This document shows, piece by piece, positions 52,544 to 61,323 of a stretch of 64,000 nucleotides of DNA (positions are counted from its first letter, which is position 1; each line of letters opens with the position of its first letter). The DNA is taken from assembly GCF_042657185.1 (NCBI RefSeq), contig NZ_JBHSNN010000049.1. One strand, written 5' to 3'. The DNA comes from Ureibacillus thermophilus (lineage in GTDB: Bacteria > Bacillota > Bacilli > Bacillales_A > Planococcaceae). Below the pieces are notes generated by a model. It was not told where the DNA came from. It worked only from the letters and a program-made list of their open reading frames with translations, and ran no database searches. The translations under genes were made by a program, and so were the position numbers.

Positions 52544-54530
52544 TAACCAACTAGACATGCTAACGGAAGAACAGAAGCAAGAATTGTTAGAAAAGTATGA
52601 CACCGAATCCAATGTAAGGAAAGTCAGTGGAGTAGTAAAATGGATTGTTTTTGGTCTGCTGCTAGCTTTTTCTCTGTTTCAACTATATACAGCGATTTTT
52701 GGCCAATTTACAGCCTACTTGCAACGCAGTATCCATTTAGGATTTGGTTTAACCATTATATTTCTTTTATATCCTATACGCAAGAAAGGACCGAAAACAA
52801 AAGTTCCTTTTTATGACTATCTATTAGCGATTATTGCCGCGATTACAGGAATATATTGGACACTCAATTATGAAAGACTTGTAACGAGTTTAGGTCAAAT
52901 TAATCAAACAGATTTTATCGTTGGGGCAATTGTGATTTTACTTGTATTAGAGGCTGCAAGAAGAGCAGTTGGCCTTCCAATTACCATCATTGCAGCACTA
53001 TTCCTAGTATATGCATTTTTTGGCCCTTATATGCCGGACTTTTTGGCTCACCGGGGGCAATCTCTTGAACAAATTGTCAACCTAATGTATTTCTCAACAG
53101 ATGGTATTTTGGGTACGCCAATTAGTGTATCAGCTACTTATATTTTTGCTTTCCTGTTATTTGGAGCGTTTCTAGTAAAAACAGGGGTAGGTTCCTATTT
53201 TAACGATTTGGCCGTTGCCATTGCGGGGAAATTAGTTGGCGGACCGGCAAAAGTAGCCATTTTCTCATCCGCCTTGCAAGGTACTATTTCCGGTAGTTCT
53301 GTTGCCAATGTAGTAACTTCCGGCTCTTATACTATTCCAATGATGAAGAAATTGGGATATAAAAAGGAATTTGCTGGTGCCGTAGAAGCAGCCGCTTCAA
53401 CAGGTGGTCAGATAATGCCTCCTATTATGGGAGCAGCCGCATTCTTGATGGTTGAATTTATCGGTCGAGGCATCACATATTGGGATATTGCAAAGGCAGC
53501 CATTATACCAGCCCTTTTATATTTCTCTGGAATTTGGATTATGACACACTTTGAAGCCAAAAAATTAGGGCTTCGCGGTTTATCTGAAGATGAGCTGCCA
53601 AATCTGAAAGAGGTTTTCAAAAAATTATATTTGCTTATTCCAATTCTATTAATTATTGTGCTCATGATGATAGGAGTTCCGGTTATTCATGCAGCATTAT
53701 ATGGAATTTTATCTTGCATCATCATTGGTTTTATCAACAAAGATGTGAAATTTGGAGTAAAAGACATTATTGAAGCACTTGTGGATGGAGCAAGAACGGC
53801 ATTGGCTGTAGTGGCAGCTACTGCATGTGCAGGAATTATTGTAGGGGTTGTTGTAAAAACGGGACTTGGTTTAAGCTTGGCCAACAGTTTAGTAGAATTA
53901 GCTGGAGGAAATATCTTATTAACGTTATTCTTTGTAATGATTGCTTCCCTTATTTTAGGGATGGGGTCTCCAACAACAGCTAACTACGTAATTACTTCCA
54001 CAATTGCAGCACCTGCGATTGTTACATTGCTTGCACCAGATGTTCCTCAAGCAGCGATTCCAGTAGTTGTGTTATTATCCGCCCATTTCTTTGTATTCTA
54101 CTTCGGTATCATCGCGGATATTACACCGCCAGTTGCGTTGGCAGCCTTTGCAGCATCCGGAATTTCTGGCGGAGATCCAATCAGAACAGGGGTAAACTCC
54201 GCAAAATTAGCTATTGCTGCATTCATTATTCCATATATGATTGTGTTCTCCCCAGCATTGTTAATGATTGATGTAGCATTGTTAGAAGTTATTTGGGTAG
54301 TATTTACTGCATTCATGGGCATGATTGCAATTGGTGCAGGAGTTATTGGATATTGGTACAGAAAAATCAATTGGCTTGAAAGAATTATTTTGATTATCGC
54401 TGGGCTTTTAATGATATATCCAGAATCCTTCTCAGATATTGCAGGATTAATCATCTTTGGCATCATGTTTGCCATTCAAATGTTTACAAAAAGTAAAGGG
54501 AACAATAAAATAAAAACAACTTTGGGTTAA
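52521..54530 (+). CDS. Fused DctQM-type TRAP transporter permease
   Basis: 669 residues, about 16-18 helices, fusing the small (DctQ-like) and large (DctM-like) permease parts. DctM motifs include GTISGSSVANVVTSGSYTIP, AAASTGGQIMPPIMGAAAFLM and ILGMGSPTTANYVI. Na+-driven uptake of the ligand bound by the TAXI protein. TTG 52521 has the best spacing to AAAGGAG; ATG 52527 is the alternative. Confidence 0.92.
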   Translation: MHMNTNTDNQLDMLTEEQKQELLEKYDTESNVRKVSGVVKWIVFGLLLAFSLFQLYTAIFGQFTAYLQRSIHLGFGLTIIFLLYPIRKKGPKTKVPFYDYLLAIIAAITGIYWTLNYERLVTSLGQINQTDFIVGAIVILLVLEAARRAVGLPITIIAALFLVYAFFGPYMPDFLAHRGQSLEQIVNLMYFSTDGILGTPISVSATYIFAFLLFGAFLVKTGVGSYFNDLAVAIAGKLVGGPAKVAIFSSALQGTISGSSVANVVTSGSYTIPMMKKLGYKKEFAGAVEAAASTGGQIMPPIMGAAAFLMVEFIGRGITYWDIAKAAIIPALLYFSGIWIMTHFEAKKLGLRGLSEDELPNLKEVFKKLYLLIPILLIIVLMMIGVPVIHAALYGILSCIIIGFINKDVKFGVKDIIEALVDGARTALAVVAATACAGIIVGVVVKTGLGLSLANSLVELAGGNILLTLFFVMIASLILGMGSPTTANYVITSTIAAPAIVTLLAPDVPQAAIPVVVLLSAHFFVFYFGIIADITPPVALAAFAASGISGGDPIRTGVNSAKLAIAAFIIPYMIVFSPALLMIDVALLEVIWVVFTAFMGMIAIGAGVIGYWYRKINWLERIILIIAGLLMIYPESFSDIAGLIIFGIMFAIQMFTKSKGNNKIKTTLG

Positions 54531-54538
54531 TGGTTTAT

Positions 54539-54569
54539 ATCCGTCTCTATGGGAGGCGGATTTTTTTTA
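54539..54569 (+). terminator. Intrinsic terminator
   Basis: ATCCGTCTC-TATG-GGAGGCGGAT followed by seven T, after the TRAP permease. Confidence 0.9.
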
Positions 54570-54731
54570 AAATCTAAAAAGGAAGAGACGATGATATAGG
54601 TAAAGAAATGTGAAAACCTTTGAATGATTATTGCATGTGTGGAGTATTTGTTAAGGTGTGGGCAAAAGCAATTAATAAATATGGTGACTTTATGTATAAT
54701 AGAGTAAGCAAAAGTATCGAGGTGCGAAAAA

Positions 54732-55868
54732 ATGGGTCATGTTAAAACCTATGAAGAGGTCATCTTTAGTTGGTTTGATCTTTTTCATAGTTGTCCAGAA
54801 GTAAGTTGGAAAGAGTATCAAACGACAAATAAAATTGCCGCTATACTAGATGAGTTAAAAGTTCCGTACAAGCGTTTTACGGATATGACAGGGCTTGTGG
54901 CGGAAATTGGCAAAGGGGATGAAGTGATTGCGGTAAGGGCAGATATCGATGCCCTTTGGCAAGAAGTGGACGGAGAGATGAGAGCGAATCATTCCTGTGG
55001 CCACGATGCCAATATATCCATGGTGTTAGGTGCTTTACTAAGAATTAAAGATTACCCTTTAAAGAAACGGATTCGTTTCATCTTCCAACCAGCTGAAGAA
55101 GTTGGGGGAGGGGCCATTGAAATGGTGAAGCGCGGAATCGTTGATGATGTGTCCTATCTCTTTGGCATTCATTTAAGACCGATTGAAGAACTGCCTTTTG
55201 GCAAAGTGTCGCCAGCTGTGCATCATGGTGCAGCCTTGTTTTTGCAAGGGGAAGTGCGCGGTGTTGATGCCCACGGAGCAAGGCCGCATCAAGGGAAAAA
55301 TGCCATTGACGTTATCTTTGCCATTCAGCAAATGTTGAAAAATATTTATATCAGTCCTTTTGAACCTCATAGTGCGAAATTGACAAAAGTCGTGGCAGAC
55401 GGCGGCAGTGTCAACATCATTCCGGGTAATGCGACCTTTTCAATCGACATTCGGGCGCAAAAAAATCGGGTGATTGACGCCATTCAACTTCATGTAGAAC
55501 ACGGTCTTCGTCATATCAGCAAAATGTTCGAAACGGAAATTGTTTGGGATTGGTACGATAAAACGCCGGGCGCAGAAGTGTCCATAGAAGCAATGGAAAT
55601 CGCCGCAAAAGCCATTAAAGAAACAGTGGGCGAAGGTCTTCTAGCCGCTCCGGTGCAAACGCCAGGAAGCGATGATTTTCATTTTTATACCGTATCCAAA
55701 CCGGAATTGAAAGCAACGATGATTGGCATCGGTGCAGATTTGAAGCCGGGCCTTCATCATCCTCATATGACGTTCAATAAAGATGCGCTGATTATCGGCG
55801 CCAAAGTATTAGCGAAAACATTACTTAATGCAACAGAGTATAATATAGAAGGAAGTAGTATTCAATGA
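54732..55868 (+). CDS. M20 family N-acyl-amino-acid amidohydrolase (AmhX-like)
   Basis: 378 residues, M20D peptidase fold. Metal/catalytic blocks: NHSCGHDANISM near 85, FQPAEEVGGGA near 118, FGIHLRP near 143, DAHGARPHQGKNAIDV near 177, SDDFHFY near 311. Close to B. subtilis AmhX by pattern. Hydrolyses N-acylated amino acids. ATG behind CGAGGTG. Stop overlaps the next start by four bases (ATGA), so it is coupled to the enolase-superfamily gene. Confidence 0.88.
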   Translation: MGHVKTYEEVIFSWFDLFHSCPEVSWKEYQTTNKIAAILDELKVPYKRFTDMTGLVAEIGKGDEVIAVRADIDALWQEVDGEMRANHSCGHDANISMVLGALLRIKDYPLKKRIRFIFQPAEEVGGGAIEMVKRGIVDDVSYLFGIHLRPIEELPFGKVSPAVHHGAALFLQGEVRGVDAHGARPHQGKNAIDVIFAIQQMLKNIYISPFEPHSAKLTKVVADGGSVNIIPGNATFSIDIRAQKNRVIDAIQLHVEHGLRHISKMFETEIVWDWYDKTPGAEVSIEAMEIAAKAIKETVGEGLLAAPVQTPGSDDFHFYTVSKPELKATMIGIGADLKPGLHHPHMTFNKDALIIGAKVLAKTLLNATEYNIEGSSIQ

Positions 55869-56989
55869 ACATCAAGAGAATTGAAATTTTAGCTGTACAT
55901 TTCCCATTAGTAAAACCATTTATTGTTAGTTACGGTACTTATCCGAAAATGCCTTCCATTATTGTGAAGCTGACAACGGATGATGGTTTGGTTGGATGGG
56001 GGGAAAGCGTACCGGATGAACACGTAACAGGGGAAACATTTGAATCCACTTTTCATGTACTCAAACATTCCCTTGCACCTGCTATGTTGAATGAAAATCC
56101 GTGTCATTTTGAAGCGATTCATGAAAAAATGGATCGAATCGTGAAAGGCTCCCCAAGTGCGAAAGCAGCGATCGATATCGCATGTTTCGACTTGGTCGGC
56201 AAAAAGCTGGGAGTTCCTGTTTATCAATTGATTGGCGGAAGATTTCACAAAAAGTTCCCAATCACTCACGTTTTAAGCATCGATGAACCTGATAAAATGG
56301 CAGATGAAGCACAAGAAAAAGTACAAGAAGGATATCGTTCCTTTAAGATGAAAGTCGGTACGGAAGTAGAAAGAGATGTCGAAAGAATAAAAGCCGTCAG
56401 ACAGCGCGTTGGAGAGCATATTGGCATTCGTGTGGATGTCAACCAAGGATGGGTCAATAGCTCTAATACGTTAAAAGCATTGCGGTATTTAGAATCCCTT
56501 GGTATTGATTGGGTTGAACAGCCAGTCCTTGCAGATGATATTGATGGAATGGTGGAAGTGAAATCAAAATCCAGAATTCCGCTTATGATAGATGAAGGAC
56601 TTTGCAGCTTCCGTGATATGAGGGAAATTATAGCGAAAAAGGCGGCAGATAAAGTCAACATTAAGTTGATGAAATGCGGGGGCATTTATCCAGCGGCGAA
56701 ACTGGCGACAATGGCGGAAATGGCCGGCATTGAGTGCCAAATCGGTTCCATGGTTGAATCCTCCATTGCATCAGCAGCCGGTTTTCATGTAGCTTTTTCG
56801 AAAAAAATCATTAAAAGTGTCGAATTGACGGGTCCTCTTAAATTTAAAACGGATATTGGCGATTTAAAGGAATCATATAAAATCCCTTATATTGAACTTT
56901 CTGACAAGCCAGGTTTAGGCGTGCAAGTTGATGAAGATGTTTTATCTTCATTAACAATTGCTTCTTGCATCGTTGAATCAAAACTATAA
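55865..56989 (+). CDS. Enolase-superfamily racemase/epimerase (MLE group)
   Basis: 374 residues. Catalytic residues: KxK Lys161/Lys163 (FKMKVG), metal ligands Asp191 (VDVNQGW), Glu218 (VEQP) and Asp243 (IDEGL), Lys267 (NIKLMKCGG). Two opposing lysines mean racemisation or epimerisation is possible. It resembles dipeptide epimerases and N-acyl-amino-acid racemases; specificity cannot be fixed. Sits between an M20 deacylase and a GNAT gene, an arrangement known for D-to-L amino acid conversion. Confidence 0.87.
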   Translation: MNIKRIEILAVHFPLVKPFIVSYGTYPKMPSIIVKLTTDDGLVGWGESVPDEHVTGETFESTFHVLKHSLAPAMLNENPCHFEAIHEKMDRIVKGSPSAKAAIDIACFDLVGKKLGVPVYQLIGGRFHKKFPITHVLSIDEPDKMADEAQEKVQEGYRSFKMKVGTEVERDVERIKAVRQRVGEHIGIRVDVNQGWVNSSNTLKALRYLESLGIDWVEQPVLADDIDGMVEVKSKSRIPLMIDEGLCSFRDMREIIAKKAADKVNIKLMKCGGIYPAAKLATMAEMAGIECQIGSMVESSIASAAGFHVAFSKKIIKSVELTGPLKFKTDIGDLKESYKIPYIELSDKPGLGVQVDEDVLSSLTIASCIVESKL

Positions 56990-56999
56990 GGTGGCTATC

Positions 57000-57713
57000 A
57001 TGTGCGAAATAATTGAAAAAGGCGTTTTAAAGGATATTGCTTATTATGTAAAAAAATTGAAAATGAGTGATTTGCCTCAAATTTTGGCTCTCCAGCAAGC
57101 TGTCGTTAATTCGCTCCCCGATCAAGAAACGCTGCAACCTCTTACGATTGAGGAATTTCAGTATATTTTACAGGGCAATGGGTTGATGATAGGAGTTTTT
57201 GTTGACGAGCAGCTAATCGCTTTTCGGGCGCTTTTAATCCCTGAATTGGATGACCAAGGTCTCGGGAAAGATATTGGGCTTGTGGACGAGGCGGATTTGA
57301 AGCGGGTTCTGTACCAGGAAATTTCAAATGTCCATCCGGATTTTCGAGGATATGGGCTTCAGAAAAAAATGGCCCAAATTATTATGAAGAAAATTGATGC
57401 ATCCCGATTTGACTATGTGCTGGCAACCGTGATGCCTTATAATATACCGAGCATGAAGGATAAGTTTTATCAAGGTATGTATATTGCTGCTTTGAAAGAA
57501 AAATATGGCGGGAAGTTGCGCTATATTTTCGCCAAACCTTTGCATAAAGAACTGCAGCTTGAGAAAGAGTCTGTATGGATTTCCATGGGGGATATCGAAG
57601 GGCAAAAAAATCTGCTACATAATGGATATGTGGGCATTGCAATCAAAGAGCAAGGCAATAAGTGGTTTGTTGAATTTAAGAAAGCATTGGAGAAGAGGCT
57701 GGGACAAATCTAA
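57000..57713 (+). CDS. GNAT-family N-acyltransferase
   Basis: 237 residues from ATG 57000 (ribosome site AAGGTGG, ten bases after the enolase-type stop). Acetyl-CoA motif A is VHPDFRGYGLQKKMAQ near 113. It likely acylates amino acids for the racemase/deacylase upstream. The last codons (RLGQI and stop) are read from the left end of repeat B3, so the native C-terminus may have been replaced. Confidence 0.8.
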   Translation: MCEIIEKGVLKDIAYYVKKLKMSDLPQILALQQAVVNSLPDQETLQPLTIEEFQYILQGNGLMIGVFVDEQLIAFRALLIPELDDQGLGKDIGLVDEADLKRVLYQEISNVHPDFRGYGLQKKMAQIIMKKIDASRFDYVLATVMPYNIPSMKDKFYQGMYIAALKEKYGGKLRYIFAKPLHKELQLEKESVWISMGDIEGQKNLLHNGYVGIAIKEQGNKWFVEFKKALEKRLGQI

Positions 57714-57970
57714 AAAAACATCATTTTCTCCAAGGAGAAAATGATGTTTTTTTGATATGTTATTAAAATTGATTTCCGTTCCGGGGACGCTTTCCGCGGG
57801 CCCGGCTCGAGCCTCCTCGGAGCTCATTACTTCGCTCCTGCGGTGTCTCGAGACACGGGCTGTTCCCGCAGGAGTCGCCCCGTCACTCCAATCAATTTTT
57901 AGTTATATCAATTTTTTATCAAAACTCTTTCAACTGCCCCTTTAATTTTTTGTTTATGTCCCAGCCTCTT
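57693..57970. repeat. Family B repeat copy 3 (278 bp, 14-bp perfect terminal inverted repeats)
   Basis: AAGAGGCTGGGACA (57693-57706) and TGTCCCAGCCTCTT (57957-57970) are exact complements. Inside: a strong CATCATTTTCTCC..GGAGAAAATGATG terminator hairpin, a GC-rich middle with GGACGCTTTCCGCGGGCCCGG and CTCGAG inverted pairs, and an AT-rich right part. Longest intact copy in its orientation. No target duplication found. Fills most of the 57714-58040 gap. Confidence 0.9.
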
Positions 57971-58040
57971 TTCAGTGGGAATGAATGTGCCAAAAAGAAA
58001 AAACACCAAGCCGCAAAAGACTTGTTGTTTTTCTATGAAA

Positions 58041-58925
58041 TTAGTGGATATTTCTTTTCTTGAAACTGCCGCCGCGAACTTCTGCGATATCGCTAATAGT
58101 AACGAATGCATTTGGATCTTTTTGACGGACAATCGTTCTTAATTTACTCTCTTCCATGCGGTTGATGACGCAGTAAATCATGTCAACAGGCTCATTCGTA
58201 TATCCGCCGACTCCTTCAATATAAGTGACGCTTCGTCCAAGACGATTGATAATGGCTTGGCCGATTTCTCTTGAATTTTTGCTAATGATCGTAACAGATT
58301 TTGCATCTTCAAGACCTGTTTCAATGATGCTGATGACTTTTGAAGCAATGTAGTAAGCGATCGCTGAAGAAAGGGCCCCTTCAATACCAAATACAAAACC
58401 GACAAAAATAAAGATAAATACATTGATGACTAAGATGATTTCACCGGTTGAAAAAGGGACTTTTCTGCTGATTAATACCGCTAACATATCTGTGCCGTCT
58501 AACGCGCCGCCATTGCGCAAAGCTAAACCCATGCCAATACCAAGCAGGATACCGCCTGAAATTGTGACTAATAAAGAATCGCCATTGATAATCGTTGGTA
58601 TATGATGCATTAAAGATGTAGCGATTGATAAAGTAGCGATTCCTATAATGGAGTTAATTGCAAAGGTTTTTCCGACTAATTTGTAGCCTAAAAAAATAAA
58701 TGGGATGTTTAAAATTGCTAAGAAAAGACCTAATGGAAGAGGAGTAAGTGTGGACAGCATAATGGAAATACCGGTTATACCACCGTCCGAGACGCTGTTG
58801 GGAATTAATACTGCTTCTAGTCCGTAAGCAGCAATAAATGCGCCGATTATAATAAATATAATACTTGAGATTCTGCTTAAAAACATTGGTTCATGGTTTT
58901 CATATACTCCGTTCATTTCACTCAT
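58041..58925 (-). CDS. YitT/DUF161 family membrane protein
   Basis: 294 residues from ATG 58925 (AAAGGATTGGAG upstream on the minus strand). Five to six helices with GIMLSTLTPLPLGLFLAILNIPF-type repeats, then a C-terminal DUF2179 domain (SVTIISKNSREIGQAIINRLGRSVT...). Function of YitT proteins is not settled. The frame is open to 58994 without a ribosome site. Confidence 0.88.
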   Translation of the reverse strand: MSEMNGVYENHEPMFLSRISSIIFIIIGAFIAAYGLEAVLIPNSVSDGGITGISIMLSTLTPLPLGLFLAILNIPFIFLGYKLVGKTFAINSIIGIATLSIATSLMHHIPTIINGDSLLVTISGGILLGIGMGLALRNGGALDGTDMLAVLISRKVPFSTGEIILVINVFIFIFVGFVFGIEGALSSAIAYYIASKVISIIETGLEDAKSVTIISKNSREIGQAIINRLGRSVTYIEGVGGYTNEPVDMIYCVINRMEESKLRTIVRQKDPNAFVTISDIAEVRGGSFKKRNIH

Positions 58926-59089
58926 ATGTATAGGCTCCAATCCTTTCCCCACAGAATGCTTTTTTATTTTACCAAAAATTAAAAGCTCTTGCACTTTAGA
59001 ACGTTAATAAATTTTTAATAAATTTAGAAAAAATTATAAGAAAAAAATTTCCAAACCGGTCTTATCAGTTTGGAAATCTTTCTCTATGG

Positions 59090-59797
59090 CTATTTCATTG
59101 GACAAAAAGTGCAGGCATCAAGACCTGGGATGTCTTTTGAGAAGCAGCAGCTTTTTCTGACAGGTTTATTGATAAGGTCCATAGGGCTTTTTCCGTTTGT
59201 ATATTGATAAAACCATGACTTATTGGAGAAACGCTGCCATACTTTTGTGTCTTCCAGAATTTCAATATCTTCAAAGGCCCGATCAGCAAGCAAAGGATTT
59301 TGCAGTAATTCATAATAATTCCACAACATATAGCCGAAAATGTTTTCCCAAAGCGTCAATGGGGAAATGGTTGTCGTTTCCCTGAGTTGCATAATAATTT
59401 GATGGGCTTGATAAAGAATTTTAGAAATGACATATTCCCGTTCTTTATCTTCTACATAGCGAAAGTCTGTTGGCGTAATGTAAGTGCCAAGGGTATCCAT
59501 GCCATATTCATGCACATGAAAGTAGCGTACGTCTTCTAATTTTCCGTCCCACATGATATTGTAAGCCGCGAGAAAATAAAATTGACTAGCCACAAACATT
59601 CCGTAGCGGCGACAAAAGTGGGAAATGGCTGCCGCCTCTGTTCCAGCTTGAGTAATTTCCATCATGAGCTTTAAAAAATCTGGCAGAAAAAATTCTTTAT
59701 GTATATTTTCCAATGTGAATAAAGGCGTTCTTGGTTCTTCTGTAAAGATGCTGTAGGAATTTAAAAAGACAAGCTGTTCATAAGTCAAGGCTGGCAT
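59090..59797 (-). CDS. FhuF-like protein with C-terminal [2Fe-2S] motif
   Basis: 235 residues. The end carries CC-x10-C-x2-C (KSCCFSKDIPGLDACTFCP), the iron-sulfur motif of FhuF-type ferric-siderophore reductases; the rest is helical as in that family. Probably releases iron from siderophores in the cytoplasm. ATG 59797 behind TTAGAGGTGAT. I saw no Fur box upstream and no siderophore transport genes nearby. A weak hairpin near 59053-59080 may terminate it. Confidence 0.7.
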   Translation of the reverse strand: MPALTYEQLVFLNSYSIFTEEPRTPLFTLENIHKEFFLPDFLKLMMEITQAGTEAAAISHFCRRYGMFVASQFYFLAAYNIMWDGKLEDVRYFHVHEYGMDTLGTYITPTDFRYVEDKEREYVISKILYQAHQIIMQLRETTTISPLTLWENIFGYMLWNYYELLQNPLLADRAFEDIEILEDTKVWQRFSNKSWFYQYTNGKSPMDLINKPVRKSCCFSKDIPGLDACTFCPMK

Positions 59798-59972
59798 TGT
59801 ATCACCTCTAAGTTCTATAAGCTCTGCATTTTAATATAACATATTTTTTCTGTTTAAAGGAAAAGACAAAACGCTTGGGCTTATATGTGAGAATTTTAAA
59901 GAATGGTTTGTATGGTTTATAAAAAAGATCCTCATTTTCGTAAAAGGGAAAATGAGAATCTTTTTACTTTGA

Positions 59973-61202
59973 CTATTTTCCTTTGGCTTCAAAGAGTTGG
60001 ACGATTTCAATAATGACTTTTGCAGCGAGCTCCATCGTTTCGGCGGATACGAATTCAAATTTGCCGTGCATATTTTCGCCTCCAGCAAAAATGTTCGGCG
60101 TCGGCAGCCCCATATAGGAGAGTTGGGAGCCGTCTGTTCCTCCCCGAACCGGTTCAATGATCGGCTTGATATTTAAATTTTCCATGGCTTGTTTCGCGAT
60201 ATCGACAATTTCTTTCACCGGCTCAATTTTTTCACGCATATTGTAATATTGGTCTTCCAATTCAACGGTAATGGCATCTTCGCCGTACTCTTCCTTAATC
60301 CGTTGTTCCACTAGGCGGAAATAGTCTTTTTTCGCTTCGAATTTTTCACGGTCATGGTCTCGGATAATGTAAGATAGAGTTGCTTCCTCGATAGTTCCAT
60401 TAAAGTTCATTAAATGGATAAATCCTTCATACCCTTCCGTTTTTTCAGGAACGGCATTTTGCGGCATAAAGTTATGGAATTTAATGGCCATCGTGATGGC
60501 ATTGACCATTTTTCCTTTGGCCGAGCCAGGATGAACGCTGATGCCGCGAGTCGTTACTTTTGCATAAGCCGCATTGAAACTTTCGTATTGCAATTCACCA
60601 AGAGGGCCTCCATCCATTGTGTAGGCAAAATCTGCACCAAAGGCTTGTACATCAAACTTATGTGGTCCGCGACCGATTTCTTCGTCAGGGGTAAAGGCGA
60701 CACGAATTTTTCCATGCTTAATTTCAGGGTGCTCGACTAAATATTCCATGGCAGTCATAATTTCCGCAATTCCTGCTTTATCATCCGCCCCAAGCAAAGT
60801 CGTGCCGTCTGTTGTAATCAATGTTTGTCCCACGTAATTTTTTAAATTAGGGAATTGGCTAGGAGATAAGACGATGCCATCATTCAGTTGAATATCTCCA
60901 CCATCATAATTGTCAATTCGCTTCGGTTGTACATTTGCACCGGAAAAATCAGGGGAAGTATCGACATGGGCCAAAAAGCCAATAGTTGGCACTTTCTTTT
61001 CTGTATTGGCTGGCAATGTAGCAAATAAATATCCGTTTTCATCTAACGTAATTTCTGTCAATCCGATTTCTGCAAGTTCCTCTTTTAATACATTCAATAA
61101 ATCCCATTGTTTTTCCGTAGAAGGGGTTGTAGAGCTTTCCGGATTAGACTGGGTATCAATTTTTGCATAGCGGACCAATCGTTCAATCACTTTTTCTTTC
61201 AT
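59973..61202 (-). CDS. pepT: Peptidase T (tripeptide aminopeptidase)
   Basis: 409 residues, M20B zinc peptidase. HVDTSPDFSG near 79, LLGADDKAGIAEIMTA near 140, FTPDEEIGRGPHKFD near 172, and a late EPVRGGTDGSQLS block are all PepT signatures. Removes the N-terminal residue of tripeptides. ATG 61202 behind GAAGGAGGC. Convergent hairpin at about 59926-59962 (GATCCTCATTTTC / GAAAATGAGAATC) is its likely terminator. Confidence 0.95.
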   Translation of the reverse strand: MKEKVIERLVRYAKIDTQSNPESSTTPSTEKQWDLLNVLKEELAEIGLTEITLDENGYLFATLPANTEKKVPTIGFLAHVDTSPDFSGANVQPKRIDNYDGGDIQLNDGIVLSPSQFPNLKNYVGQTLITTDGTTLLGADDKAGIAEIMTAMEYLVEHPEIKHGKIRVAFTPDEEIGRGPHKFDVQAFGADFAYTMDGGPLGELQYESFNAAYAKVTTRGISVHPGSAKGKMVNAITMAIKFHNFMPQNAVPEKTEGYEGFIHLMNFNGTIEEATLSYIIRDHDREKFEAKKDYFRLVEQRIKEEYGEDAITVELEDQYYNMREKIEPVKEIVDIAKQAMENLNIKPIIEPVRGGTDGSQLSYMGLPTPNIFAGGENMHGKFEFVSAETMELAAKVIIEIVQLFEAKGK

Positions 61203-61323
61203 GATGTTGCCTCCTTCAACCTTATTGTCCTCATTGTATCATTTTTCCTATTTTTTGATGAGAAAAAAGATTGAAACTATTTTCAATCTTCTTTCGTAGA
61301 ATAGAGAAAGGAAGGTGAAAGTG

